A stretch of 64,000 nt of DNA from Prochlorococcus sp. HOT208_60m_813O14 (GTDB lineage Bacteria > Cyanobacteriota > Cyanobacteriia > PCC-6307 > Cyanobiaceae), in the NCBI GenBank assembly GCA_002025945.1, contig MWOO01000143.1, positions 89,006 to 153,005 on the forward strand, read 5' to 3'. Positions 32,645 through 44,844 of this stretch are shown here, piece by piece. A model generated the notes under the pieces. That model made no database searches, was not told where the DNA came from, and saw only the letters and a list, made by a program, of their open reading frames with translations. Positions within the stretch are counted from its first letter, which is position 1; each line of letters opens with the position of its first letter. A program made the translations under genes and the position numbers.

Positions 32645-34285
32645 TTATATAGTTGGAGCTTTTAGGATCTCATTTGTTTTAGTTGCTGAAAAAATATTTG
32701 TTTTCACAGCACTTTTAACTGCAGTTAAATCTCGATCAACCAAATTATTGATAGATGCTATGTAACTTTCAGTAACTAATCTAGGGTACAAACCTATTCC
32801 AATAATCGGTAAAAGTAAACAAGCAATAATATAAACTTCCCTTGGCTCTGCATCTATAAGTTTTCGTTCTTCGATCAATTTAGGATTTTCTTTACCAAAG
32901 AAAATTTCTCGTAACATTGAAAGTAGATAAATAGGAGTAAGTATTACACCGATAGCAGCTAAAGAAGCCATCACCACCCTAAAAGGAAGTGTATACACTT
33001 CATCAGTAACAAATCCTGTAAATACCATCAATTCGGAAACAAATCCGCTCATACCAGGCAAAGCTAGGGAAGCAAGGGAACAAGCAGTCCATAGAGCAAA
33101 CATGATTCTCATTTTTTGTCCTACACCACTCATTTCATCAAGTTTAAGAGTCTTTGTTCTGTCATAGGTGGCACCAACAAGAAAAAATAAACTTGCACCA
33201 ATTAATCCATGACTAACCATTTGCAGCATAGCTCCACTTGTTCCAAGGCTACTAAAAGTTCCTATACCAATAAGAACGAAACCCATATGACTGATCGAAC
33301 TATATGCAATTTTTCTTTTAAGATTTCTTTGAGCAAAAGAAGTTAATGCGGCATAAATTATATTTACTACCCCTAGAACTATTAATAATGGGGCAAATTG
33401 AGCATGAGCAACGGGTAATAATTGTGCATTAAATCTTAAAAGAGCATATCCTCCCATCTTTAATAAAATTCCTGCTAGAAGCATATGAACAGGAGCTGTA
33501 GCCTCTCCATGAGCATCTGGAAGCCAAGTATGAAGAGGTACTATTGGTAGTTTCACTCCAAATGCAATTAAAAGCCCGACATAACATAATATTTGGAATT
33601 TTTGACTAAAATCTTGAGCTGCCAAGTGAGAAAACTCAAAGTTAGGGATTTCTGTACCATAGAAACCCATTGCTAACGCTGCCAAAAGAATGAAGATAGA
33701 ACTACCAGCTGTATAAATAATGAATTTTGTTGCTGCATATTGTCGATTTTTACCACCCCATATAGCCAATAATAAATAAACGGGAATTAACTCAAGTTCC
33801 CAAGTTAGAAAGAATAAAAGCATATCTTGTACTGCAAACACAGCGATTTGCCCTCCATCCATAACCAATATCAAAAAGAAAAATAACTTTGGTTTAAACT
33901 TGACTGGCCATGCAGCAAGAACTGCTAAAGCAGTTATAAAACTAGTCAATAATATTAACGGCATAGACATGCCATCAGCGCCAACAGACCAAGTAAGACC
34001 TAAATCAGGGAGCCAGCTAATATTTTCCTTCAGTTGAACATTTTCATTACTAATATCAAAGCCATTTATATATGAACCTACAGTTATTAAAAAAGTTATT
34101 AATGCAATAGACAATGCAAACCATCTCACCTCTTTGCCATCCCCTTTATCTGGGAAAAAAGGTATCACAAATGCACTACCAATTGGGAATAAAATTGAAG
34201 CAGATAACCAAGGAAAATTTGACAATCCAGCGCCCAAAGTTCCCAACATTTGTGTCGCAAAATGTGTATAAAAATAAGTACTCAA
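32645..34285 (-). CDS. ndhD: NAD(P)H-quinone oxidoreductase subunit 4
   Basis: 546 aa; [52 protein letters not shown]. Confidence 0.97.
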   Translation of the reverse strand: MSTYFYTHFATQMLGTLGAGLSNFPWLSASILFPIGSAFVIPFFPDKGDGKEVRWFALSIALITFLITVGSYINGFDISNENVQLKENISWLPDLGLTWSVGADGMSMPLILLTSFITALAVLAAWPVKFKPKLFFFLILVMDGGQIAVFAVQDMLLFFLTWELELIPVYLLLAIWGGKNRQYAATKFIIYTAGSSIFILLAALAMGFYGTEIPNFEFSHLAAQDFSQKFQILCYVGLLIAFGVKLPIVPLHTWLPDAHGEATAPVHMLLAGILLKMGGYALLRFNAQLLPVAHAQFAPLLIVLGVVNIIYAALTSFAQRNLKRKIAYSSISHMGFVLIGIGTFSSLGTSGAMLQMVSHGLIGASLFFLVGATYDRTKTLKLDEMSGVGQKMRIMFALWTACSLASLALPGMSGFVSELMVFTGFVTDEVYTLPFRVVMASLAAIGVILTPIYLLSMLREIFFGKENPKLIEERKLIDAEPREVYIIACLLLPIIGIGLYPRLVTESYIASINNLVDRDLTAVKSAVKTNIFSATKTNEILKAPTI

Positions 34286-34370
34286 TTTAATAAGAAATTT
34301 ATCTTAAATAAAGTCTAGAAATTTTCTGTATTTTTTCACCCCAATGAACAGTGAAGACACACAATTGTAA

Positions 34371-36392
34371 TTAAGATACTTGTGGAGATTGAATACCAAA
34401 TATAGCAACTAGTAGAATTACTCCTCCAAAAACAATAAGCGCATAAAATTGAGCCCTACCAGTCTCAAAATATTTTAAACCTTCTCCACTACCTAAAGTT
34501 ACTAGTCCAGTAAGGTTTACGACGCCATCAACAACCTTAGAATCAACCTCTAAGACTTCTTTAGCAAGTTTTCTACTACCCTTAACAAAAAGTTTTTCAT
34601 TAATATCATCTAGATACCATTTATTAGATAAAAACCTGTTGATACTAGGAAACTTTTCGGCAAATAAAACTGATAAATTAATTTTTTTCACAAAATATGC
34701 CTGATAAGCAATAATGATTCCAGCTGATGCAATAAGAACTGAAGCTATCGCTAAAGGCAAAAATTCTTTTAATTCGAAAGCTTTTGCAGCAGTCTCTGCT
34801 TCTTCAGGATCTAGTAGATTTGCAATTTTGCTATCCCATGGCAGTCCCATAAAACCAATAATTAGAGACGGTACAGCTAGAAATACCAAGGGAAATGTCA
34901 TTGACCAGGGTGACTCATGAATAGAGCCGTGTTCTTCATGCTGTTCTTCATTTTCTTCATCTTGGTTTGTTTTAGAGGCTATTAGAAGCTCTTTTTGCAA
35001 TTCTTTATTCTCCCCTCTGAAATCTCCTTCAAATGTCAGGAAATAAAGCCTAAACATATAAAAAGCAGTCATACCAGCTGTTAGAAGTCCTATAAACCAA
35101 AAAGCTGGAAATGATATAAAAGCATTTCCGAGGATCTCGTCTTTACTCCAAAAACCTGCCAATGGGGGAATACCACTAATTGCTACGCAACCTATTAAAA
35201 ATGTTGTTGATGTATATGGCATTTTTTTTCTTAAACCGCCCATTAATCTCATATCTTGAGCTAATACAGGCTGATGGCCAACTACTTCTTCCATAGCATG
35301 TATTACTGAACCAGATCCCAAAAATAGCATCGCTTTAAAGCAAGCATGAGTCACTAGATGAAAAATTCCCGCAACTGGTGCTCCACAACCCATTGCAAGC
35401 ATCATATACCCAAGCTGAGAAACTGTGCTATAAGCTAAACCTTTTTTTAAATCCATTTGGGTCAAAGCTATAGAGGCTCCTAAAAAACAAGTAATGGTAC
35501 CAACTAAAGCAATAATGAACTGAATAGAAGGGAATATTGAATACAAAGGTTGAAGTCTTGCTACAAGAAATATTCCTGCAGCAACCATTGTTGCAGCATG
35601 GATAAGTGCAGAAATAGGTGTCGGACCTTCCATCGCATCAGGCAACCACACATGAAGAGGAAACTGAGCAGATTTTGCCATTGGCCCTAAAAAAACTAAA
35701 AAACAAAGCAATAAAGCAGCCCAAATAGGTATCGAATTATCAGATATTGCTTGAGAAATTCCAGTTGCTATTTCATTAAAATCAAAACTATTTGTTGCCC
35801 AAAATAGGCCAAGAATTCCTAGTAATAATCCAAAATCTCCTACTCTATTAACAACAAATGCTTTTTGTGCAGCGTGGGCAGCGCCATCCCTGTCATACCA
35901 AAAACCAACCAACAAATAAGAACACATTCCAACTAATTCCCAAAAAACATAAATTTCTAATAAATTCGGACTAACTATTAATCCCATCATTGAACTACTA
36001 AATAATGCTAAATATGTAAAAAATCTGACATAACCTTTATCATGCGCCATATAACCATGAGAGTAAATCATCACCAGCAACGTTATAGTCGTAACAAGAG
36101 CAAGCATTACACTCCCCAAAGGATCAAGGACAAAACCCATCGGGATTGTAAAATCACCAGCACTAGCCCATACAAATAATTTTTCTACAGATTGATAACC
36201 ATTAACTTGTTCAATCAGAGCTTTGTAACTAATTACTGCAGAAATTCCGACAAAAGAGATGAGACCTATAGAAACAATTTCTCTAGAATTATTAATTTTC
36301 TTGTTAATACTTATTAGGCCTAAACCAGAAAGAACTGCTCCAATAAGTGGGAAAACAGGAATTAACCAGGCAATTTCTGAAGCTTGAGGCAT
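34371..36392 (-). CDS. ndhF: NAD(P)H-quinone oxidoreductase subunit 5
   Basis: 673 aa; FWELVGMCSYLLVGFWYDR, LPDAMEGPTPISALIHAATMVAAGIFLVARL. Confidence 0.97.
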   Translation of the reverse strand: MPQASEIAWLIPVFPLIGAVLSGLGLISINKKINNSREIVSIGLISFVGISAVISYKALIEQVNGYQSVEKLFVWASAGDFTIPMGFVLDPLGSVMLALVTTITLLVMIYSHGYMAHDKGYVRFFTYLALFSSSMMGLIVSPNLLEIYVFWELVGMCSYLLVGFWYDRDGAAHAAQKAFVVNRVGDFGLLLGILGLFWATNSFDFNEIATGISQAISDNSIPIWAALLLCFLVFLGPMAKSAQFPLHVWLPDAMEGPTPISALIHAATMVAAGIFLVARLQPLYSIFPSIQFIIALVGTITCFLGASIALTQMDLKKGLAYSTVSQLGYMMLAMGCGAPVAGIFHLVTHACFKAMLFLGSGSVIHAMEEVVGHQPVLAQDMRLMGGLRKKMPYTSTTFLIGCVAISGIPPLAGFWSKDEILGNAFISFPAFWFIGLLTAGMTAFYMFRLYFLTFEGDFRGENKELQKELLIASKTNQDEENEEQHEEHGSIHESPWSMTFPLVFLAVPSLIIGFMGLPWDSKIANLLDPEEAETAAKAFELKEFLPLAIASVLIASAGIIIAYQAYFVKKINLSVLFAEKFPSINRFLSNKWYLDDINEKLFVKGSRKLAKEVLEVDSKVVDGVVNLTGLVTLGSGEGLKYFETGRAQFYALIVFGGVILLVAIFGIQSPQVS

Positions 36393-36426
36393 GTTTTAAA
36401 AAACTTATATTTAAGATTTTAAACTG

Positions 36427-37155
36427 TCAATTGAAAAATTCAGACAAAAATGATGAATTAAATGTTTTAACAGCAATATTTATGTATTGATGAGACCACC
36501 AAAGTACGCCTATTGCAATTAATATGCCAAATTGAGAAAACCTAAAAAATTCTTTAATCTTAAATTCTTGCCTCCCCTCAAGTATTGCCATGAAGGGGAT
36601 TATGGAAGTATTTTTTTTAAAATTTTCAAATTCTTCTCCAAATCTATTTGCTAATCTCTTGTCACCATGCCAGATTGCAAAAAGATGATGCAAAACTAAG
36701 CCAATAGAAGTTACTAATGTGAATGATGTACCAATCCATAAAGTATGAGCTAAACACCAAATTATCTGACCAAATGCTTGAGGATGTCTTGTAATTCGCA
36801 TTATCCCAGTTCCATAGATTCGCACTTTAGGCTTTAACACTGAAGGAATTTCCAACAAATTGTATGTAGCGGGATATAAAAATAAAAAACTTATTGCAGT
36901 TAAAAACCAAACAATTACAAAAACGAAATTATTTCCTTGAAAATTCCATAATCTAATTCCATCATATCTGTGAGCTAAAAAATAACCAATTAAGATAATT
37001 GCAGACGGCAAACTTAAAGATACAAAACACAATCGCCATAATCTTGCTCCCATTATAGATTCTGCTTTGACTCTTAGAGCAGCTCCACCACTATGAATTA
37101 CTGCAAAAATCAAAATTAAGAATAATATAACCAAAGAAGTTTTATGAGTATCCAT
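36427..37155 (-). CDS. Z-ISO: NnrU/Z-ISO family membrane protein, probable 15-cis-zeta-carotene isomerase
   Basis: 242 aa polytopic; GIMRITRHPQAFGQIIWCLAHTLWIG and SIIPFMAILEGRQ resemble plant Z-ISO as recalled. Confidence 0.8.
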   Translation of the reverse strand: MDTHKTSLVILFLILIFAVIHSGGAALRVKAESIMGARLWRLCFVSLSLPSAIILIGYFLAHRYDGIRLWNFQGNNFVFVIVWFLTAISFLFLYPATYNLLEIPSVLKPKVRIYGTGIMRITRHPQAFGQIIWCLAHTLWIGTSFTLVTSIGLVLHHLFAIWHGDKRLANRFGEEFENFKKNTSIIPFMAILEGRQEFKIKEFFRFSQFGILIAIGVLWWSHQYINIAVKTFNSSFLSEFFN

Positions 37156-37238
37156 AGATTTTAAGTTGTTCGAATAATCTAATTCTTAACAAGAATACTT
37201 CTAAGTATTAGAATTATAAAAAATTTTAGGCACAATAG

Positions 37239-38189
37239 ATGCCCGAATTACCATTTACTCTGGACCAACTAAGAATATTAAAAGCTATAGCAGCTCAAGG
37301 AAGCTTTAAAAAAGCTGCAGATCTGTTGTACGTAACTCAACCTGCTGTAAGTTTACAAATACAAAACCTTGAAAAACAACTTGACATAACAATTTTCGAT
37401 AGAGGTGGCAGAAAGGCCCTTTTAACTGAAGCAGGAAGGCTACTACTTGAATATTGTGAAAGAATTTTGAATCAATGCGACGAGGCATGTAAAGCAATAG
37501 AAGATTTAAACAGCTTAAAAGGTGGAACTCTCGTAATAGGAGCCAGTCAAACGACTGGAACTTATTTAATGCCAAGAATGATCGGACTATTTAGACAACA
37601 ATATCCTGATGTATCAGTACAGCTTCAAGTCCACAGTACTAGAAGAACTGGCTGGAGTGTTGCAAATGGACAAATTGATTTAGCCATTATTGGAGGACAA
37701 TTACCTGGCGATTTAGAAAATTTACTACAAGTTATTCCATATGCAACGGATGAATTAGCACTAGTTTTACCCTCAAATCATCAACTCTCTAAGAAAAAAG
37801 AGCTTTTAAAAGAAGACTTATACAAATTAAATTTTGTAACATTGGACTCACAGTCTACAACTAGAAAAGTTGTTGACAAACTTCTTCAAGATTCTGGACT
37901 TGAAATTCAAAGATTAAAAATCGAGATGGAACTTAACTCTCTTGAAGCAATCAAAAATGCAGTTCAATCAGGCCTAGGAGCTTCTTTTCTACCTGTTGTT
38001 TCAATTGAACGAGAATTAGAAGCTGGAACAATCCATAAAGCATTCATCGCTGACTTAGAAGTTAAAAGAGAACTTAAGTTAATTAGTAATCCATCAAGGT
38101 ATACGTCAAGAGCATCCGAAGTGTTTAAGAAAAATATCCTGCCACAATTTGCAAGTTTTAAAAGCCCATTAAGACAAACAGACATATGA
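37239..38189 (+). CDS. rbcR: LysR-type transcriptional regulator RbcR
   Basis: 316 aa; [43 protein letters not shown]. Confidence 0.93.
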   Translation: MPELPFTLDQLRILKAIAAQGSFKKAADLLYVTQPAVSLQIQNLEKQLDITIFDRGGRKALLTEAGRLLLEYCERILNQCDEACKAIEDLNSLKGGTLVIGASQTTGTYLMPRMIGLFRQQYPDVSVQLQVHSTRRTGWSVANGQIDLAIIGGQLPGDLENLLQVIPYATDELALVLPSNHQLSKKKELLKEDLYKLNFVTLDSQSTTRKVVDKLLQDSGLEIQRLKIEMELNSLEAIKNAVQSGLGASFLPVVSIERELEAGTIHKAFIADLEVKRELKLISNPSRYTSRASEVFKKNILPQFASFKSPLRQTDI

Positions 38190-38816
38190 TCAGAATTGAA
38201 TTGCTTCTTTGTTAATTCCTACACCTCCATCTTCGGCTTGACCATCTCCCTTGATTATAAATTTATTTTCATTTACATCAGTCTGATAAACGCACTTAAC
38301 AATTGGTTTATCTCTTATAGAGCCGATGTAAGCAAAAGTATTCATTCTTTGCTTACATTCTCTTACATCTTCATTACTAATCGCTCCTTGTTTTTGTAAT
38401 ACGGTCCAATTCTCTCTTCTAATTACACAACCTGGCTGAAGAGCTGGTTGCGTTACAAAACTCGTCGATGGATTAAGGGTTGTATACATTTCAACATCTA
38501 TTACAAAAGCGCTTGCCCCCCATTGTCTGCAAAATTCAGGATCTGGAACAGCCATATCTAATTGTTGTTGACTAGCTATATTTCCCTGTCCGCCGTCTGT
38601 TGTACTAGTTATCGCACTCCCAATACCAACTCCAAGAATTAATACTCCAGCAAGAACAGCAATGGTTCCTGTGCTTAGATTGATTTTCTGTTCAGAAGAA
38701 GAAGCTGGCAATCTAACATTATTTTGACCGTAAGAATCAAAATCTCTTTTATTTGAAGAGTAATAATTTCTATTGGAGCCTCTCCTAGGCCTTCTATTGG
38801 AGGGTGGTCTATTCAC
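38190..38816 (-). CDS. Conserved cyanobacterial protein (DUF3172-like), one TM
   Basis: 208 aa; Arg/Asn-rich N-terminus, TM segment, [26 protein letters not shown]. Confidence 0.82.
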   Translation of the reverse strand: MNRPPSNRRPRRGSNRNYYSSNKRDFDSYGQNNVRLPASSSEQKINLSTGTIAVLAGVLILGVGIGSAITSTTDGGQGNIASQQQLDMAVPDPEFCRQWGASAFVIDVEMYTTLNPSTSFVTQPALQPGCVIRRENWTVLQKQGAISNEDVRECKQRMNTFAYIGSIRDKPIVKCVYQTDVNENKFIIKGDGQAEDGGVGINKEAIQF

Positions 38817-39160
38817 AATATTTCTTCTGTTTTAGGTAAACCCATTGAATAGTTCATTACTCTACAGTTAGGGTTATAACTTAATTGTCCATTTTGTAGC
38901 AAAAATTTAATTAAACCTTCAATTTCGGATCCTATTTTCCGCAGTTCATAATCATCTAAATCCTTTCCTTCTCTTTCATTTATTAATTCATTAAATTTTT
39001 TATTAATTTTTTTTAAAGAATCTTCATTCCAAATGAACTCATTATCAGGATCTAAATCAAGAGTAAGTTTGTTTGGATGAAACTGTAATTCTTTATCAAC
39101 TACTTCAGCAGTAAAAATTCTTACATGTCTAGTAGTTGATTTTAAAAGCATTTTTTCCAT
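38813..39160 (-). CDS. ndhM: NAD(P)H-quinone oxidoreductase subunit M
   Basis: 115 aa; [40 protein letters not shown]. Confidence 0.95.
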   Translation of the reverse strand: MEKMLLKSTTRHVRIFTAEVVDKELQFHPNKLTLDLDPDNEFIWNEDSLKKINKKFNELINEREGKDLDDYELRKIGSEIEGLIKFLLQNGQLSYNPNCRVMNYSMGLPKTEEIL

Positions 39161-39216
39161 AATTTTGCGTAAATAATCAACGAAAAAAACTATTATGTCT
39201 TAACTTTAATGTAACT

Positions 39217-40649
<1,433 letters not shown>

Positions 40650-40684
40650 TAATCTAAAAATTTCTAAATTCAGCTAAAACATTT

Positions 40685-41593
40685 TTGGAAAATTCAATTT
40701 CTCATTTAGATAAAGCATACGAGATATGCCGTCAAGAAACTCAACAATGGGCTAAAACCTTTTACTTGGGGACCCTTCTATTACCTCCTGAAAAGAGAAA
40801 AGCTATTTGGGCTATTTATGTTTGGTGCAGAAGAACAGATGAAATAATGGATAGCGTAGAGGCTTCAACTAAATCGCGAGATGAACTCTCAGATAATTTA
40901 GATTCATGGGAAGAAAATACAAAGAATGTGTTCAAAGGAAATATAAAATCTGAATTAGATTCAGTACTATTAGATACCATCGAAAAATATCCACAAAATA
41001 TTCAACCTTATTTAGATATGATAGACGGCCAGAGAATGGACCTTAATAAATTTAGATACAAAGATTTTGATGAATTAAAACTTTATTGTTATAGAGTAGC
41101 TGGGACTGTTGGTTTAATGACTCAGAATGTAATGGGAATTGATAGTGCTTATACTTCAGCACCATGGAGTTCTAAGCCTGACCCTTCTGAAGCAGCTATA
41201 GCTCTAGGAATTGCCAATCAATTAACAAATATATTGCGGGATGTTGGAGAAGATAGACAAAGAGGAAGAATTTATCTCCCACAAATGGATCTTGAGAAAT
41301 TTAATTATTCTGAAGAAGAACTCTTTAAAGGCACAATTAACGATCAGTGGAAGGAGCTGATGAACTTTCAATTATCAAGAGCTCGCGATTGGTTCCAAAA
41401 GTCTGAAGATGGAATTAAGTGGTTATCTTCTGATGCAAGGTGGCCAGTTTGGACATCTTTACGTCTCTATAGAGGAATATTAGATTCAATTGAAAGGCTA
41501 GACTATGATGTTTTTAATAACAGAGCCTTTGTAAAAAATTCAACAAAAGCTTTTGAGATTCCAATTTCTTTTTTAATTTCTCGAATTAAATAA
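40685..41593 (+). CDS. crtB: Phytoene synthase
   Basis: 302 aa; YVWCRRTDEIMD, YCYRVAGTVGLM, NQLTNILRDVGEDRQRGRIYLP; TTG start. Confidence 0.98.
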   Translation: MENSISHLDKAYEICRQETQQWAKTFYLGTLLLPPEKRKAIWAIYVWCRRTDEIMDSVEASTKSRDELSDNLDSWEENTKNVFKGNIKSELDSVLLDTIEKYPQNIQPYLDMIDGQRMDLNKFRYKDFDELKLYCYRVAGTVGLMTQNVMGIDSAYTSAPWSSKPDPSEAAIALGIANQLTNILRDVGEDRQRGRIYLPQMDLEKFNYSEEELFKGTINDQWKELMNFQLSRARDWFQKSEDGIKWLSSDARWPVWTSLRLYRGILDSIERLDYDVFNNRAFVKNSTKAFEIPISFLISRIK

Positions 41594-42013
41594 TTAAGCA
41601 GGGGTTTTCTGATTAGCTAACAGATCTTTTAATTTGGATAGTTCTCCAGCCCATCTTGGATCAGGAGCTTCAAGATTAGGAGCGTCACTATGCACAATTT
41701 TCTTAAAATCTTTCCTCTTCTTGTTCTTGTTTAAATTTCCGCTATTTCTTTTATTTGAAGCAGAATCTTTCTTTTCTGATAATTCTACTCTTAATTTAGA
41801 ACCATTGAATTCAAAACCATTTAATTTTTGAATTAATAAATTAGCATTCTCTTCATTATTTGATGTCGCAAAACCAAACCCTCTACATTCCTTAGTTTCC
41901 TTATCTAAAACCGCTTTAAATCTAATTGAATCAGCAACTGATTTTAAAAGCGTATCAAATTCTTTTGGATTAAATCCTTGTGGTAAGTTGCCAATGTAAA
42001 TGCGAATGCCCAT
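41594..42013 (-). CDS. RRM-domain RNA-binding protein (Rbp family)
   Basis: 139 aa; RIYIGNLP (RNP2), ECRGFGFAT (RNP1); basic C-terminus. Confidence 0.94.
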   Translation of the reverse strand: MGIRIYIGNLPQGFNPKEFDTLLKSVADSIRFKAVLDKETKECRGFGFATSNNEENANLLIQKLNGFEFNGSKLRVELSEKKDSASNKRNSGNLNKNKKRKDFKKIVHSDAPNLEAPDPRWAGELSKLKDLLANQKTPA

Positions 42014-42071
42014 AAATTTTTAAAAATGATTTTGAAGTCTGAACTTCTAAACAAAACTAAGCTATGTGTAT

Positions 42072-43289
42072 TTAATCACATTTTGGCGCATTTTGTTCAA
42101 TCCATTGCTTTGCTTTATAAATAGCTTCATCAAAATTATTTAATCTCTTATAAGCAAGCTCCTTTGAAAGATACTGTAAAAGCTGTCCTAAGATAGGACC
42201 ATCCTCTATTTCAAAATTTTTCTTGATTACATCACCATTAAGTAAATTTGAAGGATGAAATAATTTGTCCTCCTTGTCACGCCATCTTTTTAGCCAAGCC
42301 AAGCGTAAATTTTGAGGCAAATGAAAAATAAAACATGGAAGGAACATCTCTAATTCTTGATGTAATTTAAATCTATCTAATTCATTTAACTGAGAGATAT
42401 TTTTGTTATTCAAAAAAGTTTGCCATTTCCTCAATAACTTAGTTTTTGCTATTTCAGCTTTACTAAATTTAAGTTTCTCCAGAGAGAGAACATCAAAAAT
42501 TTGGGTTATAAAAAAAAATGGTAAAAATCTCTTTTTTTCTTCCTGATTAAGTTCTGCATAATTCACTTTGCTTAAATCCAAAAAAAAATGATCTTGATAT
42601 AAATTATCAGAAGCAAATATATTAAATTTTTTTATCATAATTATGGCCTCAAGCGCATTAGCACCATTTACTATTTTCTGTATTTCATAAATAATCCTCT
42701 CTTTAGCGACTAGATCTAATTTCCCTTTATTTTTTTTTATAAAAGTAATTAACTTTGGATCAATTTTAAAATTCAATTCAGAAACAAATCTAAAACATCT
42801 TAATATTCTTAAAGGATCATTTAGTAAATTTATTTCTGAATGTGTTCTAAGAAAAGAAAGTTCTAGATCTTTAAGGCCATTTAATGGATCAAACAAACAC
42901 CTCTTATCAAATAAAAAAGCAACGGAATTAATAGAAAAGTCTCTAGCACTCAAATCCCCCTCTATAGTGGATGAAACCTTATTAGCGATGTCAATTGAAA
43001 TATGATTAAGAATAATTCTTACCACTTCTCTTTTTTTATCTAAGATTATAAATTTAGAATCAAAATTATCTGAAATCTTTTCCCCAATTTCAATTGCATT
43101 TACAGGTACCACAATATCAACATCTACCTCTTCATTTACTCTTTGCAAAATAATATTCCTAATATAACCCCCTACCAAAAATGATCCTTTTGGTAAAAAA
43201 GGTAAAACAGAATCCAAATTATGAACTTTTATGCTTTTTTCTAATTCATCAATTATTAGTGTATGATCGATGAGAAAGTTATTTTTCAT
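42072..43289 (-). CDS. tRNA nucleotidyltransferase / poly(A) polymerase family
   Basis: 405 aa; FLVGGYIRNIILQR, VDVDIVVP, ARDFSINSVAF, LNDPLRILRCFRF. Confidence 0.92.
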   Translation of the reverse strand: MKNNFLIDHTLIIDELEKSIKVHNLDSVLPFLPKGSFLVGGYIRNIILQRVNEEVDVDIVVPVNAIEIGEKISDNFDSKFIILDKKREVVRIILNHISIDIANKVSSTIEGDLSARDFSINSVAFLFDKRCLFDPLNGLKDLELSFLRTHSEINLLNDPLRILRCFRFVSELNFKIDPKLITFIKKNKGKLDLVAKERIIYEIQKIVNGANALEAIIMIKKFNIFASDNLYQDHFFLDLSKVNYAELNQEEKKRFLPFFFITQIFDVLSLEKLKFSKAEIAKTKLLRKWQTFLNNKNISQLNELDRFKLHQELEMFLPCFIFHLPQNLRLAWLKRWRDKEDKLFHPSNLLNGDVIKKNFEIEDGPILGQLLQYLSKELAYKRLNNFDEAIYKAKQWIEQNAPKCD

Positions 43290-43303
43290 TTTATTTATTA
43301 GTT

Positions 43304-43555
43304 ATGTGCATTTGCATCAACTGTAAATGGGTTGATAGATGTATCACATATCATGATGTTGAGAATAATCATGGTGTTGATAATATTTGTGATATGCCTG
43401 ATTTTAAAGCAAAAAAACCATTCATTCATGTCAATATAATCCAAGATAAGAAGGGTGATTACAAAACTGATTGGGATGTTCAATCTTGTGAAAGTTTTGT
43501 AAATGAATTTGGTAAATGGTCTAAATGTAATCCAGGTATGGAATTACCTGTTTAA
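43304..43555 (+). CDS. ycf34: Ycf34 protein (Cys-rich, putative Fe-S)
   Basis: 83 aa; MCICINCKWVDRCITYHDVENNHG, WDVQSCESF. Confidence 0.93.
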   Translation: MCICINCKWVDRCITYHDVENNHGVDNICDMPDFKAKKPFIHVNIIQDKKGDYKTDWDVQSCESFVNEFGKWSKCNPGMELPV

Positions 43556-43560
43556 GGTAT

Positions 43561-44217
43561 TTGATGACAAATAATTTCGAACAAATACAAAATTACTCTA
43601 CATTAGTAATTCATAGCACAGACAATTCTTTTGGCTTTGGATATAGAAAAAACAATAGCCTTGAATCTGATGAATTATTTGTAAAAAAATTTAATCATGA
43701 CTTATGTAACAACTTAATTAATGACTTTAAAAAATTCATTTCTATAGAAAATTTACAAAAATTAAACAAGATATCTGTGAGCATAGGTCCAGCTAATTTT
43801 AATGCTTCAAGACTTACTGTAGTTTTAGCAAGAACTATCTCACAACAAATAAATTGTCCTTTAGAAAGTTTTAGTACATTTAAAATTATGGCTAAAAGAA
43901 TTGCATTAAAAAATAATATCTTTACACAAAAACAATCCTTTTGGATTTACAAAGAATTAAAAAGAAAGGGGTTCATTGCAGGTAAGTATGAAATTTGTCA
44001 TAAAGAAGGAAACGAAGACAACCTCGTAATTCGCGAAATAATTTTACCAAAAGTTATTCAAGAATTTGAGAGTAAAGAATTTTTTTTTAAGGCTAATTAT
44101 GCGGATAAAGAAGATTTAACAGAACTATTAGATTTATCTACTAAAAACTTTTCAAATACTAATGTAAATTCATGGGAAGAAGTTCTCCCTCTTTACCCTA
44201 TTTCTCCAATTAACTAA
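43561..44217 (+). CDS. tsaB: TsaB-like tRNA threonylcarbamoyladenosine biosynthesis protein
   Basis: 218 aa; SVSIGPANFNASRLTVVLARTISQQINCPLESFSTF resembles the TsaB G-(P)GSFTGLR region. Confidence 0.78.
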   Translation: MMTNNFEQIQNYSTLVIHSTDNSFGFGYRKNNSLESDELFVKKFNHDLCNNLINDFKKFISIENLQKLNKISVSIGPANFNASRLTVVLARTISQQINCPLESFSTFKIMAKRIALKNNIFTQKQSFWIYKELKRKGFIAGKYEICHKEGNEDNLVIREIILPKVIQEFESKEFFFKANYADKEDLTELLDLSTKNFSNTNVNSWEEVLPLYPISPIN

Positions 44218-44221
44218 GTTT

Positions 44222-44839
44222 TTATCCAATCAAATTATTAATACTTTCTTGAAGATTCACAGTTACAGAATTTAGATCATCTCTTGATGAGCTTTGTGGA
44301 GGTTGAATAGGTTTTCCCACTCTAATAACAATTTTTGAAAAGAAAGGAATGCAAAATTTAAATCTTATTAGCCTATGTGAATTAACTATCGCAACAGGCA
44401 ATAATAATTTTTGATTTTTAAATGCTAATAATGCTGCCCCTTGTTTTGGCTTATTAACTCGCCCATTTTTTTGACGAGTACCATCAATAAAAATTCCAAT
44501 ACAGTTATTGTTTGATAATTTTTTACATGCTGTTTTAATGGTATTTTTATCTGCAATTCCTCTCTTTACAGGATACGCTCCACAAGCCTTTATAACAAAA
44601 CCAAGAAAAGGTATTTTAAAGAGCTCTGCCTTAGCCATGAAGGATATATTGCGTCCAAGAGCATGTCCTAATAAGGGAGGATCAAGTAAGGAACCATGAT
44701 TAGAAACCATTATAAAAGAATCTTTTTGCGGAATATTTTCTTTACCTATTAAATGACCTTTAAATACAAATTTATAAATAGGTAAAACAAATATTTTGCT
44801 AACTAATTGATAGATTAATTTTTGAATAACATTTTTCAT
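44222..44839 (-). CDS. plsC: 1-acyl-sn-glycerol-3-phosphate acyltransferase
   Basis: 205 aa; SNHGSLLDPPLLG (HX4D), FIDGTRQKNGRV. Confidence 0.92.
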   Translation of the reverse strand: MKNVIQKLIYQLVSKIFVLPIYKFVFKGHLIGKENIPQKDSFIMVSNHGSLLDPPLLGHALGRNISFMAKAELFKIPFLGFVIKACGAYPVKRGIADKNTIKTACKKLSNNNCIGIFIDGTRQKNGRVNKPKQGAALLAFKNQKLLLPVAIVNSHRLIRFKFCIPFFSKIVIRVGKPIQPPQSSSRDDLNSVTVNLQESINNLIG

Positions 44840-44844
44840 ATAAA

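Noticed and set aside
43298-43483. 61-aa minus ORF opposite ycf34
   Set aside because: ycf34 on the plus strand has the clear Cys-motif signature; the antisense frame is spurious.
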